A stretch of DNA of 22,562 nt, taken from positions 1-22,562 of the forward strand of contig PMJF01000008.1 in assembly GCA_003157295.1 (NCBI GenBank). The letters are read 5' to 3'. The notes beneath the pieces are model-generated. The model searched no databases. It saw only the letters and a program-made list of their open reading frames with translations, and was not told the DNA's origin. The position numbers and the translations under genes were made by a program. The stretch comes from Candidatus Moraniibacteriota bacterium (GTDB taxonomy: Bacteria > Patescibacteriota > Minisyncoccia > Moranbacterales > UBA11712). Shown piece after piece: positions 14,829 through 20,897 of the stretch (position 1 is its first letter; each line of letters opens with the position of its first letter).

Positions 14829-15977
14829 TTATTTCTCCGCAGCATGATCTCTTTCATTTTCCGATTGCCAGCGGATGACAGCCTGAACATCTCGGATCTC
14901 CAAGATGGCATGAGCAACGATCTGGAACGCCAGCCTTTTGGCATCCATATGCCTCCTGAAGGTGTTTTGATCGATCATGTGCTCAACGCAGGCAATATGG
15001 AACATATTTTCCCCCATATCACCAACTACCTCAGTAATAGCTCCTGCTTCAAATCGAGAGCCGGTATTGCTCGGGCAGAATCCATCCGAAAGCGCCAGCT
15101 TATAAAGAGTCGCGCAATTTTGCGGGGCTCCTTCCGCCACGCTCTGCAGAAAAGCCTCTTTGAGACGGAGCGTAATCTCTTCCGGCGACCCTTCCTTCAT
15201 CATGAGGACTGAAATAGCATCATAGCAGGAGACATCTTCCCATCCCTCAATATCAAATAGCCGGGAAAAACAATAGGCTCGTTCACAGAGAGTCCTGGCA
15301 TGTCCATTGGACATACTGATATCAAGGGCCAGTTGAGCCAAATGCCCTCCGAAAAAGTCGAGCTTCATTGTCCTCAATAGAAAAAAGGTGTCGGAGAATT
15401 TTTGGTATAGCACATGGATAGCTTCTCGCTCTTTTTCGAGCTCGCTCGCAAAAATATCAAAGTGAACGCTCTCGAGCCGGGTTTCTCTGGCGTTCATCGC
15501 CTCGAGAACTAGGCTGCCCTCGTCAGATACAGCAAGAAAGACGTTGTTCACCTCGGCAAAGCGTTCAAGCTCCGCTCTTATCTCCTGAATACGGTTTATT
15601 CTCGTATAAAGGCCTCCGCACTTCATCCTCTTTTCAAAAGTATTTCGACGGTCGCCTTTCACTTTCTCGCGCAGCCGATGAAGTTCTTTCTTTCCGTGCC
15701 ACACGATGATCCATAACTTGGGCCAAAACGATACCAACCGTATGGTTAATTGGGAATTTACACCTACCTTCGTTTCAACCTCAAGAACTAGGTTAGCGCG
15801 TTTTGATTCCAGATCAGGCAATTCGGCAACTTCCGATTTCTTTTGCCGATAATCCTCATTTGAAAGAACCTCAACCAGCGTCTTTTCGGTGAGAAAAGTG
15901 ATCTCCTCTTCCGAAATAATACTGGAGTTTCCTTGGTTCAAACCGCTCAATATCTCCAGAACTCTTGGACATTTCAC
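14829..15977 (-). CDS. Hypothetical protein, 382 residues, family not recognised
   Basis: A mostly helical, charged protein of 382 residues with no signal peptide. One modest hydrophobic stretch, RLVSFWPKLWIIVW (about 80-93), may be buried rather than spanning a membrane. The middle (about 110-205) is rich in Arg and Glu with coiled-coil character; the C-terminal half contains FFGGHLAQLALDISMSNGHARTLCERAYCFSRLF and many alternating Ala/Leu/Cys positions suggestive of a helical repeat. Eight or so cysteines are scattered, without a zinc-finger pattern. A GGTGA lies just before the ATG (15975-15977), and a good promoter and terminator frame the gene, so it is probably expressed alone. It sits between two related gene remnants and looks like an accessory insert. 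No function can be proposed. Confidence 0.75.
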   Translation of the reverse strand: MKCPRVLEILSGLNQGNSSIISEEEITFLTEKTLVEVLSNEDYRQKKSEVAELPDLESKRANLVLEVETKVGVNSQLTIRLVSFWPKLWIIVWHGKKELHRLREKVKGDRRNTFEKRMKCGGLYTRINRIQEIRAELERFAEVNNVFLAVSDEGSLVLEAMNARETRLESVHFDIFASELEKEREAIHVLYQKFSDTFFLLRTMKLDFFGGHLAQLALDISMSNGHARTLCERAYCFSRLFDIEGWEDVSCYDAISVLMMKEGSPEEITLRLKEAFLQSVAEGAPQNCATLYKLALSDGFCPSNTGSRFEAGAITEVVGDMGENMFHIACVEHMIDQNTFRRHMDAKRLAFQIVAHAILEIRDVQAVIRWQSENERDHAAEK

Positions 15978-16030
15978 CGTTCGTGCCCCCCATATTTTTT
16001 GAATTTTTGAGTCAGTTTTCCCAGTTGGTA

Positions 16031-16059
16031 ATAATATAATAATATTTCAATTTTTGCAA
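16031..16059 (-). promoter_or_regulatory. Putative promoter of the 382-residue protein gene
   Basis: Minus strand TTGCAA (16054-16059), 17 bases, TATTAT (16031-16036), about 54 bases before the ATG. Confidence 0.5.
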
Positions 16060-16089
16060 TAGAAAACCCACCGAGGCGGGTTTTCTATT
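16058..16089. terminator. Putative bidirectional hairpin terminator
   Basis: AATAGAAAACCC (16058-16069) pairs perfectly with GGGTTTTCTATT (16078-16089) around 8 bases. A-rich and T-rich arms could act on either strand, although the T run lies within the stem. Confidence 0.5.
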
Positions 16090-16103
16090 GGTGGGTTACT
16101 CGG

Positions 16104-16241
16104 GATATATATGACACAAAACTGAAAGAGTATAAGGAAAAACAATACGACATCAGCATCTGGCTCGAGGATTACACAAAGGCCGATGAAAACTTCCATA
16201 TTGCCGCATCCATGGTCTTTTCTCTCGTTAACCGGGCTTAG
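16104..16241 (+). pseudogene. Serine recombinase C-terminal fragment (degenerate)
   Basis: An open frame with no start reads DIYDTKLKEYKEKQYDISIW and then LEDYTKADENFHIAASMVFSLVNRA before a TAG at 16239-16241. This looks like the coiled-coil region of large serine recombinases, where a K-L-x-E-x-x-x-x-Q helix, an ADE-FH segment and a V-x-L--RA helix precede the final DNA-binding portion. The catalytic resolvase domain, the recombinase domain and the last part are all missing, so it is a relic. It signals past integration or excision of a mobile element here. The match is by recall of family pattern. Confidence 0.65.
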
Positions 16242-16248
16242 GGTAACA

Positions 16249-16278
16249 AAAAATAAGGCTCAAATAAGCCTTATTTTT
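16249..16278. terminator. Bidirectional hairpin terminator
   Basis: AAAAATAAGGCT (16249-16260), 6-base loop, AGCCTTATTTTT (16267-16278). Runs of A and T on the two sides make it usable in both directions. Its AAGGCT/AGCCTT core recalls the hairpins at 13987-14007 and 17255-17272. Confidence 0.65.
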
Positions 16279-16283
16279 GATAG

Positions 16284-16367
16284 CTTCCCATTAAAAACGT
16301 GTTTAGAACTTTGGATTGGGGAGAGATTGCAAAGTCATTGGAAAAAGTTGCTGTTTTTCAGAAATAA
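16284..16367 (+). pseudogene. Reading-frame remnant B (RTLDW-type tail)
   Basis: A 27-codon open stretch, bounded by TAG and ending in TAA 16365-16367, contains VFRTLDWGEIAKSLEKV. It is the second copy of the motif in remnant A, 1641 bases away in the same orientation. It follows the serine recombinase fragment by about 40 bases, across a hairpin, so it may be the end of that same gene with the middle deleted. Confidence 0.45.
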
Positions 16368-16395
16368 AAAAATGGACTACCCGGGAGTAGCCCAT
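16365..16395 (-). terminator. Intrinsic terminator after the metalloprotease gene
   Basis: On the minus strand ATGGGCTAC (16387-16395), 6-base loop, GTAGTCCAT (16372-16380), one G-U pair, then seven T (16365-16371). It begins 31 bases after the stop at 16427. Confidence 0.85.
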
Positions 16396-16426
16396 TCGTC
16401 AGAAGAGATTTTCGAGATCGATATCT

Positions 16427-17110
16427 CTAGCGGAAGTAGTTCCGCAGATCTTGCTGGCACTGGGAACAGAAAGCTTGCTTGGAAGAAAGTCGTTCCTTGG
16501 AGTATCTGATCCAAGCATGAGGAACAGCCAAGCCTTGTCGCATCACACATTGGTTAGTGCAATGTCGACCAAGACTTTCTGTGATGTTTGAAGTCCTCGT
16601 ATTCGGCACAAGACCGAACACGTGACCCACTTCGTGCATTACTTCGGTCTTAATACACTCGATTTGTATGGAGTGCTCAAGGCCCTCAAAACGATTGATG
16701 GAAATAACCATCCCAAATCCCTTGATGGCCGAACCGATGACGAAGTTACAATTGTCATCATAAATGTCGCTATGCAAAACCACGACATCATAATGAGGAG
16801 TTTCAATTTGCCACGGCTCATTCCAGAGTTGGACCAGTATCTCTCGAACGTAAGCCTGATGGTTATTGCGGCTCTCTTGGAAACCCCTGGCTATATACCA
16901 GTCAACGCTTTGGTAGGGCAGGAGCTTGCCGTTTTTTTGATAGCCACTGTTACGCCACACACCAAAGTTGGTGACGCGGATAAGATTATTAACACCGGCA
17001 TTCAGCAGCACCATATTGATGCTGGACAGCACAACCTCTATTTGAACTTGACTGATACCATCCTGAAACATCACGAATACTGGCCGCAAATGCTTACGGA
17101 TCGTTGCCAT
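16427..17110 (-). CDS. Archaemetzincin-like zinc metalloprotease
   Basis: A soluble protein of 227 residues without a signal peptide. The core is HEVGHVFGL (159-167), the metzincin zinc helix with E160 as general base. It is followed by HC (183-184), CVM (188-190) and a C-x-x-C pair (C215, C218). Archaemetzincins join HEXXHxxG to a four-cysteine zinc site with a C-x-M, the arrangement seen here. The difference is an extra stretch of about 15 residues (168-182) between GL and the HC, where the third zinc histidine (H183 by inference) normally follows at once. The N-terminal part, with strands such as YDVVVLHSDIY, fits the family fold. Substrates are unknown. The start is certain: GGAGG (17115-17119) lies five bases upstream. 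It has its own consensus promoter, a leader palindrome and a terminator. Confidence 0.82.
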   Translation of the reverse strand: MATIRKHLRPVFVMFQDGISQVQIEVVLSSINMVLLNAGVNNLIRVTNFGVWRNSGYQKNGKLLPYQSVDWYIARGFQESRNNHQAYVREILVQLWNEPWQIETPHYDVVVLHSDIYDDNCNFVIGSAIKGFGMVISINRFEGLEHSIQIECIKTEVMHEVGHVFGLVPNTRTSNITESLGRHCTNQCVMRQGLAVPHAWIRYSKERLSSKQAFCSQCQQDLRNYFR

Positions 17111-17154
17111 TATGCCTCCAAATTATTGTGGATTTGTAGAGTTAAAGAACTTTA

Positions 17155-17178
17155 TATCTCAAACAAATATTTGAGATA
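17155..17178 (-). promoter_or_regulatory. 24-base inverted repeat in the metalloprotease leader
   Basis: Two perfect 9-base arms, TATCTCAAA (17155-17163) and TTTGAGATA (17170-17178), separated by 6 bases. It falls inside the predicted 5' untranslated region, about 45-68 bases before the ATG and 34-57 bases after the likely start of transcription. It could be a repressor site or an RNA stem-loop. No T run follows, so it is not a terminator. Confidence 0.55.
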
Positions 17179-17218
17179 GACGAAATAATTATATTTATTA
17201 TTGATTTTTTAACTTAAT

Positions 17219-17247
17219 ATTATACATTTGTTTAATTTATTTGTCAA
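17219..17247 (-). promoter_or_regulatory. Consensus sigma-70 promoter of the metalloprotease gene
   Basis: Minus strand TTGACA (17242-17247), 17 bases, TATAAT (17219-17224): perfect at all twelve positions with ideal spacing, in an AT-rich setting. The leader would be about 100 bases. Confidence 0.82.
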
Positions 17248-17250
17248 ATA

Positions 17251-17272
17251 AAAAAAGGCTTATACAAGCCTT
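17251..17272 (-). terminator. Intrinsic terminator after tRNA-Asn
   Basis: On the minus strand AAGGCTT (17266-17272), 4 bases, AAGCCTT (17255-17261), then a run of T. It begins 13 bases after the tRNA end, and the metalloprotease promoter starts right after it. Confidence 0.8.
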
Positions 17273-17284
17273 AAAATAAAGTTG

Positions 17285-17356
17285 CTCCCGGGACAGGATT
17301 CGAACCTGTAACCAATTGATTAACAGTCAACTGCTCTACCATTGAGCTACCCGGGA
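17285..17356 (-). tRNA. tRNA-Asn (anticodon GTT)
   Basis: A 72-base cloverleaf on the minus strand. Acceptor arms TCCCGGG and CCCGGGA pair over 7 bp, the D arm is GCTC/GAGC with GG in the loop, the anticodon arm GTTGA/TCAAT (one G-U) presents CTGTTAA with anticodon GTT, there is a 5-base variable loop, and the T arm ACAGG/CCTGT carries TTCGAAT. The unpaired discriminator is G, as in bacterial tRNA-Asn. CCA is not encoded (the next bases are CAA), so a nucleotidyltransferase must add it. Flanked by a strong promoter and a terminator, it is transcribed alone. Confidence 0.95.
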
Positions 17357-17389
17357 ATATGATTAATTTTGAAGAACAAAGCATTTGCT

Positions 17390-17418
17390 ATTATACAAAG
17401 CTTTCTTTGGTTTGGCAA
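17390..17418 (-). promoter_or_regulatory. Strong promoter of tRNA-Asn
   Basis: Minus strand TTGCCA (17413-17418), 17 bases, TATAAT (17390-17395); the tRNA starts about 34 bases after the -10 box. Eleven of twelve positions fit consensus. Confidence 0.8.
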
Positions 17419-17490
17419 CTTATCCTAACATTGTTATTGATATTTTAGACAATTATAGAAATAAATTAGAGTAAGTCTAGAATACGATTA

Positions 17491-18297
17491 TCAAGAATTT
17501 TTTGTCTTCTGCTGTTCTTCTCCGTAAGCAATAACTCTGTTTTTTCCGCTGTGTTTCGCATCGTGGAGAGCGCTGTAGGATTCTCGTTCGAGCTCTTGAA
17601 AAATTTTTTCCGACTTCATTTCCCTGTTAATTTCATGATCTTCCGTCGAACTGCATCCGATGCTGACCGTAACCTTCAGCTCAACGGCCTCTCCTTCATT
17701 ATTAGTAACTTTGAAAACATACTTTTCCACCTCTTGTCTTATTCTCTCCGCGACTTTCCTTGCCCCATGAATGTCTGTATTGGGCAGATACGCAACAAAT
17801 TCTTCTCCGCCCCATCGATAAGCAATATCGGACTCTCTGATGAGAGTATTGTTTATCAAGATTGCCATCTCTTTCAGGACTGTATCACCGGAGCCATGTC
17901 CATGAGTGTCGTTTACTTTTTTAAAGGAATCCAAATCAAAAAAAAGCAAAGCGCATTCTTTGCCTTCTCTTTTATATGCCAATGCCAGACTCTTCGGGAT
18001 ATCCTCGTTATAAGCTGCTCTGTTGTGAAGCTTGGTCAGTTCGTCGGTCCGCGCCTGTTCTTTTGCTTCCATTGTTTCAAGTGCGTGGGTTGATTGATCA
18101 TTGGCCAGCTCATTCACAAGGCGGCTTCCAACTGTTTGGTCGATGCCATCTTGCCTGAGATTATTTTTGATTTTTTCTCTCATTTCCTCTTCTTTAACAG
18201 CCAGATCATAAATCGGATCTTTTTCAGAGCCGTCTTTTCTTGGTTTGAACCTGTCCACCCGCGCTCTCATTTTTTCCATATCCTCGATTCCATTCAT
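17491..18297 (-). CDS. Diguanylate cyclase (GGDEF domain)
   Basis: A cytoplasmic protein of 268 residues that makes cyclic di-GMP from two GTP. The N-terminal part (1-85) is charged helix, probably a coiled coil for dimerisation, with no PAS, GAF, HAMP or membrane segment. The GGDEF domain covers about 84-258: TDELTKLHNR (84-93), the metal aspartate region FFDLDSFKKVND (119-130, D121), and the active-site loop GGEEF (163-167). RESD at 154-157, five residues before GGEEF, is the RxxD inhibitory site, so product inhibition is likely. All catalytic landmarks are present. It starts 33 bases after the subtilase stop and should be co-transcribed with it. ATG at 18295-18297 is chosen; an ATG ten codons in, behind GAGG, is possible. 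No terminator was found before the tRNA promoter region. Confidence 0.93.
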   Translation of the reverse strand: MNGIEDMEKMRARVDRFKPRKDGSEKDPIYDLAVKEEEMREKIKNNLRQDGIDQTVGSRLVNELANDQSTHALETMEAKEQARTDELTKLHNRAAYNEDIPKSLALAYKREGKECALLFFDLDSFKKVNDTHGHGSGDTVLKEMAILINNTLIRESDIAYRWGGEEFVAYLPNTDIHGARKVAERIRQEVEKYVFKVTNNEGEAVELKVTVSIGCSSTEDHEINREMKSEKIFQELERESYSALHDAKHSGKNRVIAYGEEQQKTKNS

Positions 18298-18329
18298 GGA
18301 ATAAGATTTGAAAAATTGTGACTTTTGGA

Positions 18330-19631
18330 CTAATAACCTCCTGCCAGAGCCAGCGCTTTTTGGTAATTTATTTTTCCGCCTGACAAAACTTTTCCTTGAA
18401 GGCTCGGCTCTGGATCAACAGAACTTTTTATTATTGTAATCACTTGAGCTGCGGAAAGATTTGGATATTTTGAAATAATGAGTCCCGCCTCGGCGCTCGC
18501 GAAAGCAGTGGAGAGGGAGCTTCCTTCGGCGGAAATGTATTTATTTTTTCTGTTGCTAAGGCCGGTGATCGGATCATTGTCCGTCCCGCCGGGGGCGACC
18601 ACATCGACGGAAAGATTCCCGTAGTCGGAATAGTCAGCTAGGTTTCCGTTTTTATCCGAAGCGCCGACGCACAGGATATTCGCCAGTTCAAAGTCGCAGG
18701 GATACATTTTTTCATTCGGATTGCCGCCATCATGGTTGAAGCCTTTGTTGGTTTTTGGGTCCCCATTTCCCGACGCCGTCACGAAAATTCCCGGGAAAGA
18801 GGCGATGGCATCTTTCAGCGCCTGATCCAAGCCTTCTGCTCCGTAACTTCCCCAGCTGGCGTTGATGATGGGAACGTTTTTCGCTTTGGCGTAGTTGATG
18901 GCCGTGATGGCTTCGGCAGTCGTAAAATCGAATTTGAGCGCCATCACGCGCAGGTGATTGAAAAAACTGGAGCCGGCTATGCCTTTTTTATTGTTGGTTT
19001 TAGCGGCGATGATTCCGGCTAAAAAGCTTCCGTGTCCGTCGGAATCAAGCGGCTTTTTTCTGGGGCTATCGATATTTATGCCTTTGGCGATACCCTTGGT
19101 TAGATTATCTTTAAGATCCTGATGATCGAGACTGACGCCGGTGTCGATGATGGCGATTGCCACATTTCTTTGACCCTGGCTTTCTGTGTCCCAAGCGGAA
19201 AAAGCGCTCACTCCGCCGGGAGTTTCGGTTGTGTCAAAAAGCGGCCATTGCCTGGGGCGGTAAACGTCATTAGAAACGCGAGCCAAAGTTTTGTATTTGA
19301 AATTTGGCTGGAGAGAGATGATGGCCGTATTTTTTTGGAAAGCTTTGATGATCTTCTTTGTTGATTTTTCGTCGAGGCTCCGGAGAAGATAAAAATTTTG
19401 TCCGCTTCCGTTTTCGATGGGTGAGGCGGAAATATTTTTTCCTGCGATAATTTGGCTGATGTCGGTATCCGGCTGGATTTCGGCGATAACTTCGCCCTCG
19501 ATATAGTTGTTGGCGGCAGTCTTTTTTTCCGGTGAGGCAGAAGCGATACTGCTTCTATTCGCGGAGCCGAAAAAGATCAGTCCGATCAAAAAAAGGCAGG
19601 CGAGAAATTTTTGGGATATTTTTTTTGCCAT
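18330..19631 (-). CDS. Secreted subtilisin-like serine protease (S8)
   Basis: A 433-residue preproprotein. The signal peptide covers about 1-32 (basic start, hydrophobic LACLFLIGLIFFGSA, then Ala/Ser region). An inhibitor-like propeptide follows (about 42-115, with GEVIAEIQP and IISLQPNFKYK). The S8 catalytic domain (about 125-425) has the full triad: D163 in IIDTGV, H200 in DSDGHGSFLAGI, and S372 in EGSSLSTAFAS, plus the oxyanion Asn N289 in ASGNGD. The usual GTSMA reads GSSLS. There is no cell-wall sorting motif or C-terminal anchor, so it is released or held by other means. It probably degrades or matures surface proteins. It precedes the diguanylate cyclase gene by 33 bases; no functional link is shown. 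Confidence 0.94.
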   Translation of the reverse strand: MAKKISQKFLACLFLIGLIFFGSANRSSIASASPEKKTAANNYIEGEVIAEIQPDTDISQIIAGKNISASPIENGSGQNFYLLRSLDEKSTKKIIKAFQKNTAIISLQPNFKYKTLARVSNDVYRPRQWPLFDTTETPGGVSAFSAWDTESQGQRNVAIAIIDTGVSLDHQDLKDNLTKGIAKGINIDSPRKKPLDSDGHGSFLAGIIAAKTNNKKGIAGSSFFNHLRVMALKFDFTTAEAITAINYAKAKNVPIINASWGSYGAEGLDQALKDAIASFPGIFVTASGNGDPKTNKGFNHDGGNPNEKMYPCDFELANILCVGASDKNGNLADYSDYGNLSVDVVAPGGTDNDPITGLSNRKNKYISAEGSSLSTAFASAEAGLIISKYPNLSAAQVITIIKSSVDPEPSLQGKVLSGGKINYQKALALAGGY

Positions 19632-19651
19632 AAGTTTGTCTTTATGGACTA

Positions 19652-19681
19652 ATATTACTCCATTTGGGCGTTGAGACGCAA
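19652..19681 (-). promoter_or_regulatory. Putative promoter of the subtilase-GGDEF operon
   Basis: Minus strand TTGCGT (19676-19681), 18 bases, TAATAT (19652-19657), 20 bases before the subtilase start. Confidence 0.42.
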
Positions 19682-19695
19682 TAAGGCGCCGGAGG

Positions 19696-19724
19696 TTGAT
19701 TTTATGGCCGAGAAAGAGTATATT
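19696..19724 (+). promoter_or_regulatory. Putative promoter of the GT4-ileS operon
   Basis: TTGATT (19696-19701), 17 bases, TATATT (19719-19724), 24 bases before the GT4 start. It is back to back with the subtilase promoter. Confidence 0.5.
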
Positions 19725-19748
19725 TAAATTAGCAGTAATACAACATAT

Positions 19749-20897
19749 ATGCGTATAGGAATTGACGCGCGAGCCATCTTAAATCCGGAAAAATCGGCCC
19801 CCAGCGGGGTGGCCAGTTATGTTTGGCATCTTATCAAAAATATTCTTGATATTGATCAGGAGAATCAATACGTTTTGTTTTTTGACTTCAAAGTGCATGA
19901 CAAGGACGTCAAGAAATTTTCGCGGCCGAATGTCAAGATAAAGTTTTTCCCTTTTTCGGATTACAAAAAATATATGCCTGGAGCCTATAGTGAAATTCTG
20001 GGCTTAGCCACCTATTCGAGGGAAAATCTTGATCTTCTTCACATCACTTCACCGCTTTACCGCGTGCCGGCGACCTATCGGGGGAAAGTCGTCACCACTT
20101 TTTATGACTTCGCGCCGTATCGCATACCGGAATTGTTTCCAAAAATTTCGACTGCCAAGCTGAGGACCCTTTATAGTTTTGCCGCCAAAAAATCGGACCA
20201 TATAATCGCTGTTTCCGAGTCGACAAAGAAAGACGAAATAAATTTCTTGGGGTCACGGGGAGACAAGATCAGCGTGATCTATAACGGAATAGACAGCCGA
20301 TTTTTCGAGCCATGCGCTGTCGATCGGGAAACGGTCAAAAGTGATTATAAGATCAATGACAAATATATTCTTTTTCTGGGAACGCTTGAACCGAGAAAAA
20401 ATCTAGTGCGGGTGTTCGAGGCTTTTGCCAAATTCAAAAATAATTTCGCAGGAAAATTCAACTACCAATTGGTCGTAGCCGGCAAGCGGGGCTGGCTGGC
20501 CGATGAATATTTTCAACTGGCAAAAGACTTGGAGCTGGGTGAAGACGTTGTTTTCACCGGTTATGTCGGTGGAGACGAACTGAAGCCGCTTTACACGCAC
20601 GCGGAATTTTTTGTGATGCCTTCGCTTTATGAAGGCTTCGGTCAGACGATCGTCGAAGCGATGGCTTGCGGCGCGCCGTGCCTGGTTTCGAAAGTGGCCT
20701 CCATCCCGGAGGTGGCGGGGGAGGCGGCTTTCTATGTCGATCCGCACGATACGGAAGGAATTGGGAAGGCGATGACGGAACTGGCCACAAATAAGGAATT
20801 GCGGGAAAGCCTCGGCGTGAAAGGGAAGGAGCAAGCCAAAAAATTCAGCTGGTCCAAGTGCGCGCGAGAAACTTTAGAAGTATATAAAAATGTTTAA
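19749..20897 (+). CDS. GT4 family glycosyltransferase (GT-B fold)
   Basis: A soluble or peripheral protein of 382 residues. The N-terminal Rossmann domain begins MRIGIDARAI, with the usual SGVASYVWHLIKNI glycine loop. AVSESTKKD (154-162) marks the domain junction; the nucleotide-sugar domain has FLGTLEPRKNL (209-219) and LVVAGKRGW (241-249). The donor site EGFGQTIVEAMACGAP (295-310) contains the retaining GT4 EX7E (E295, E303). It moves a sugar from a nucleotide donor to a surface acceptor such as a lipid-linked glycan or lipopolysaccharide-like chain; donor and acceptor are not readable. The coding end overlaps the next gene by 8 bases, so the two are translationally coupled. Normal length, all key residues present. 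Confidence 0.92.
   Translation: MRIGIDARAILNPEKSAPSGVASYVWHLIKNILDIDQENQYVLFFDFKVHDKDVKKFSRPNVKIKFFPFSDYKKYMPGAYSEILGLATYSRENLDLLHITSPLYRVPATYRGKVVTTFYDFAPYRIPELFPKISTAKLRTLYSFAAKKSDHIIAVSESTKKDEINFLGSRGDKISVIYNGIDSRFFEPCAVDRETVKSDYKINDKYILFLGTLEPRKNLVRVFEAFAKFKNNFAGKFNYQLVVAGKRGWLADEYFQLAKDLELGEDVVFTGYVGGDELKPLYTHAEFFVMPSLYEGFGQTIVEAMACGAPCLVSKVASIPEVAGEAAFYVDPHDTEGIGKAMTELATNKELRESLGVKGKEQAKKFSWSKCARETLEVYKNV

Noticed and set aside
16378..17356. CTACCCGGGA shared by the tRNA-Asn acceptor end and the metalloprotease terminator, as a possible att repeat
   Set aside because: Ten bases built around a palindromic CCCGGG in two hairpins. It lies at the 5' end of the tRNA rather than the 3' end usually duplicated, so it is probably chance.
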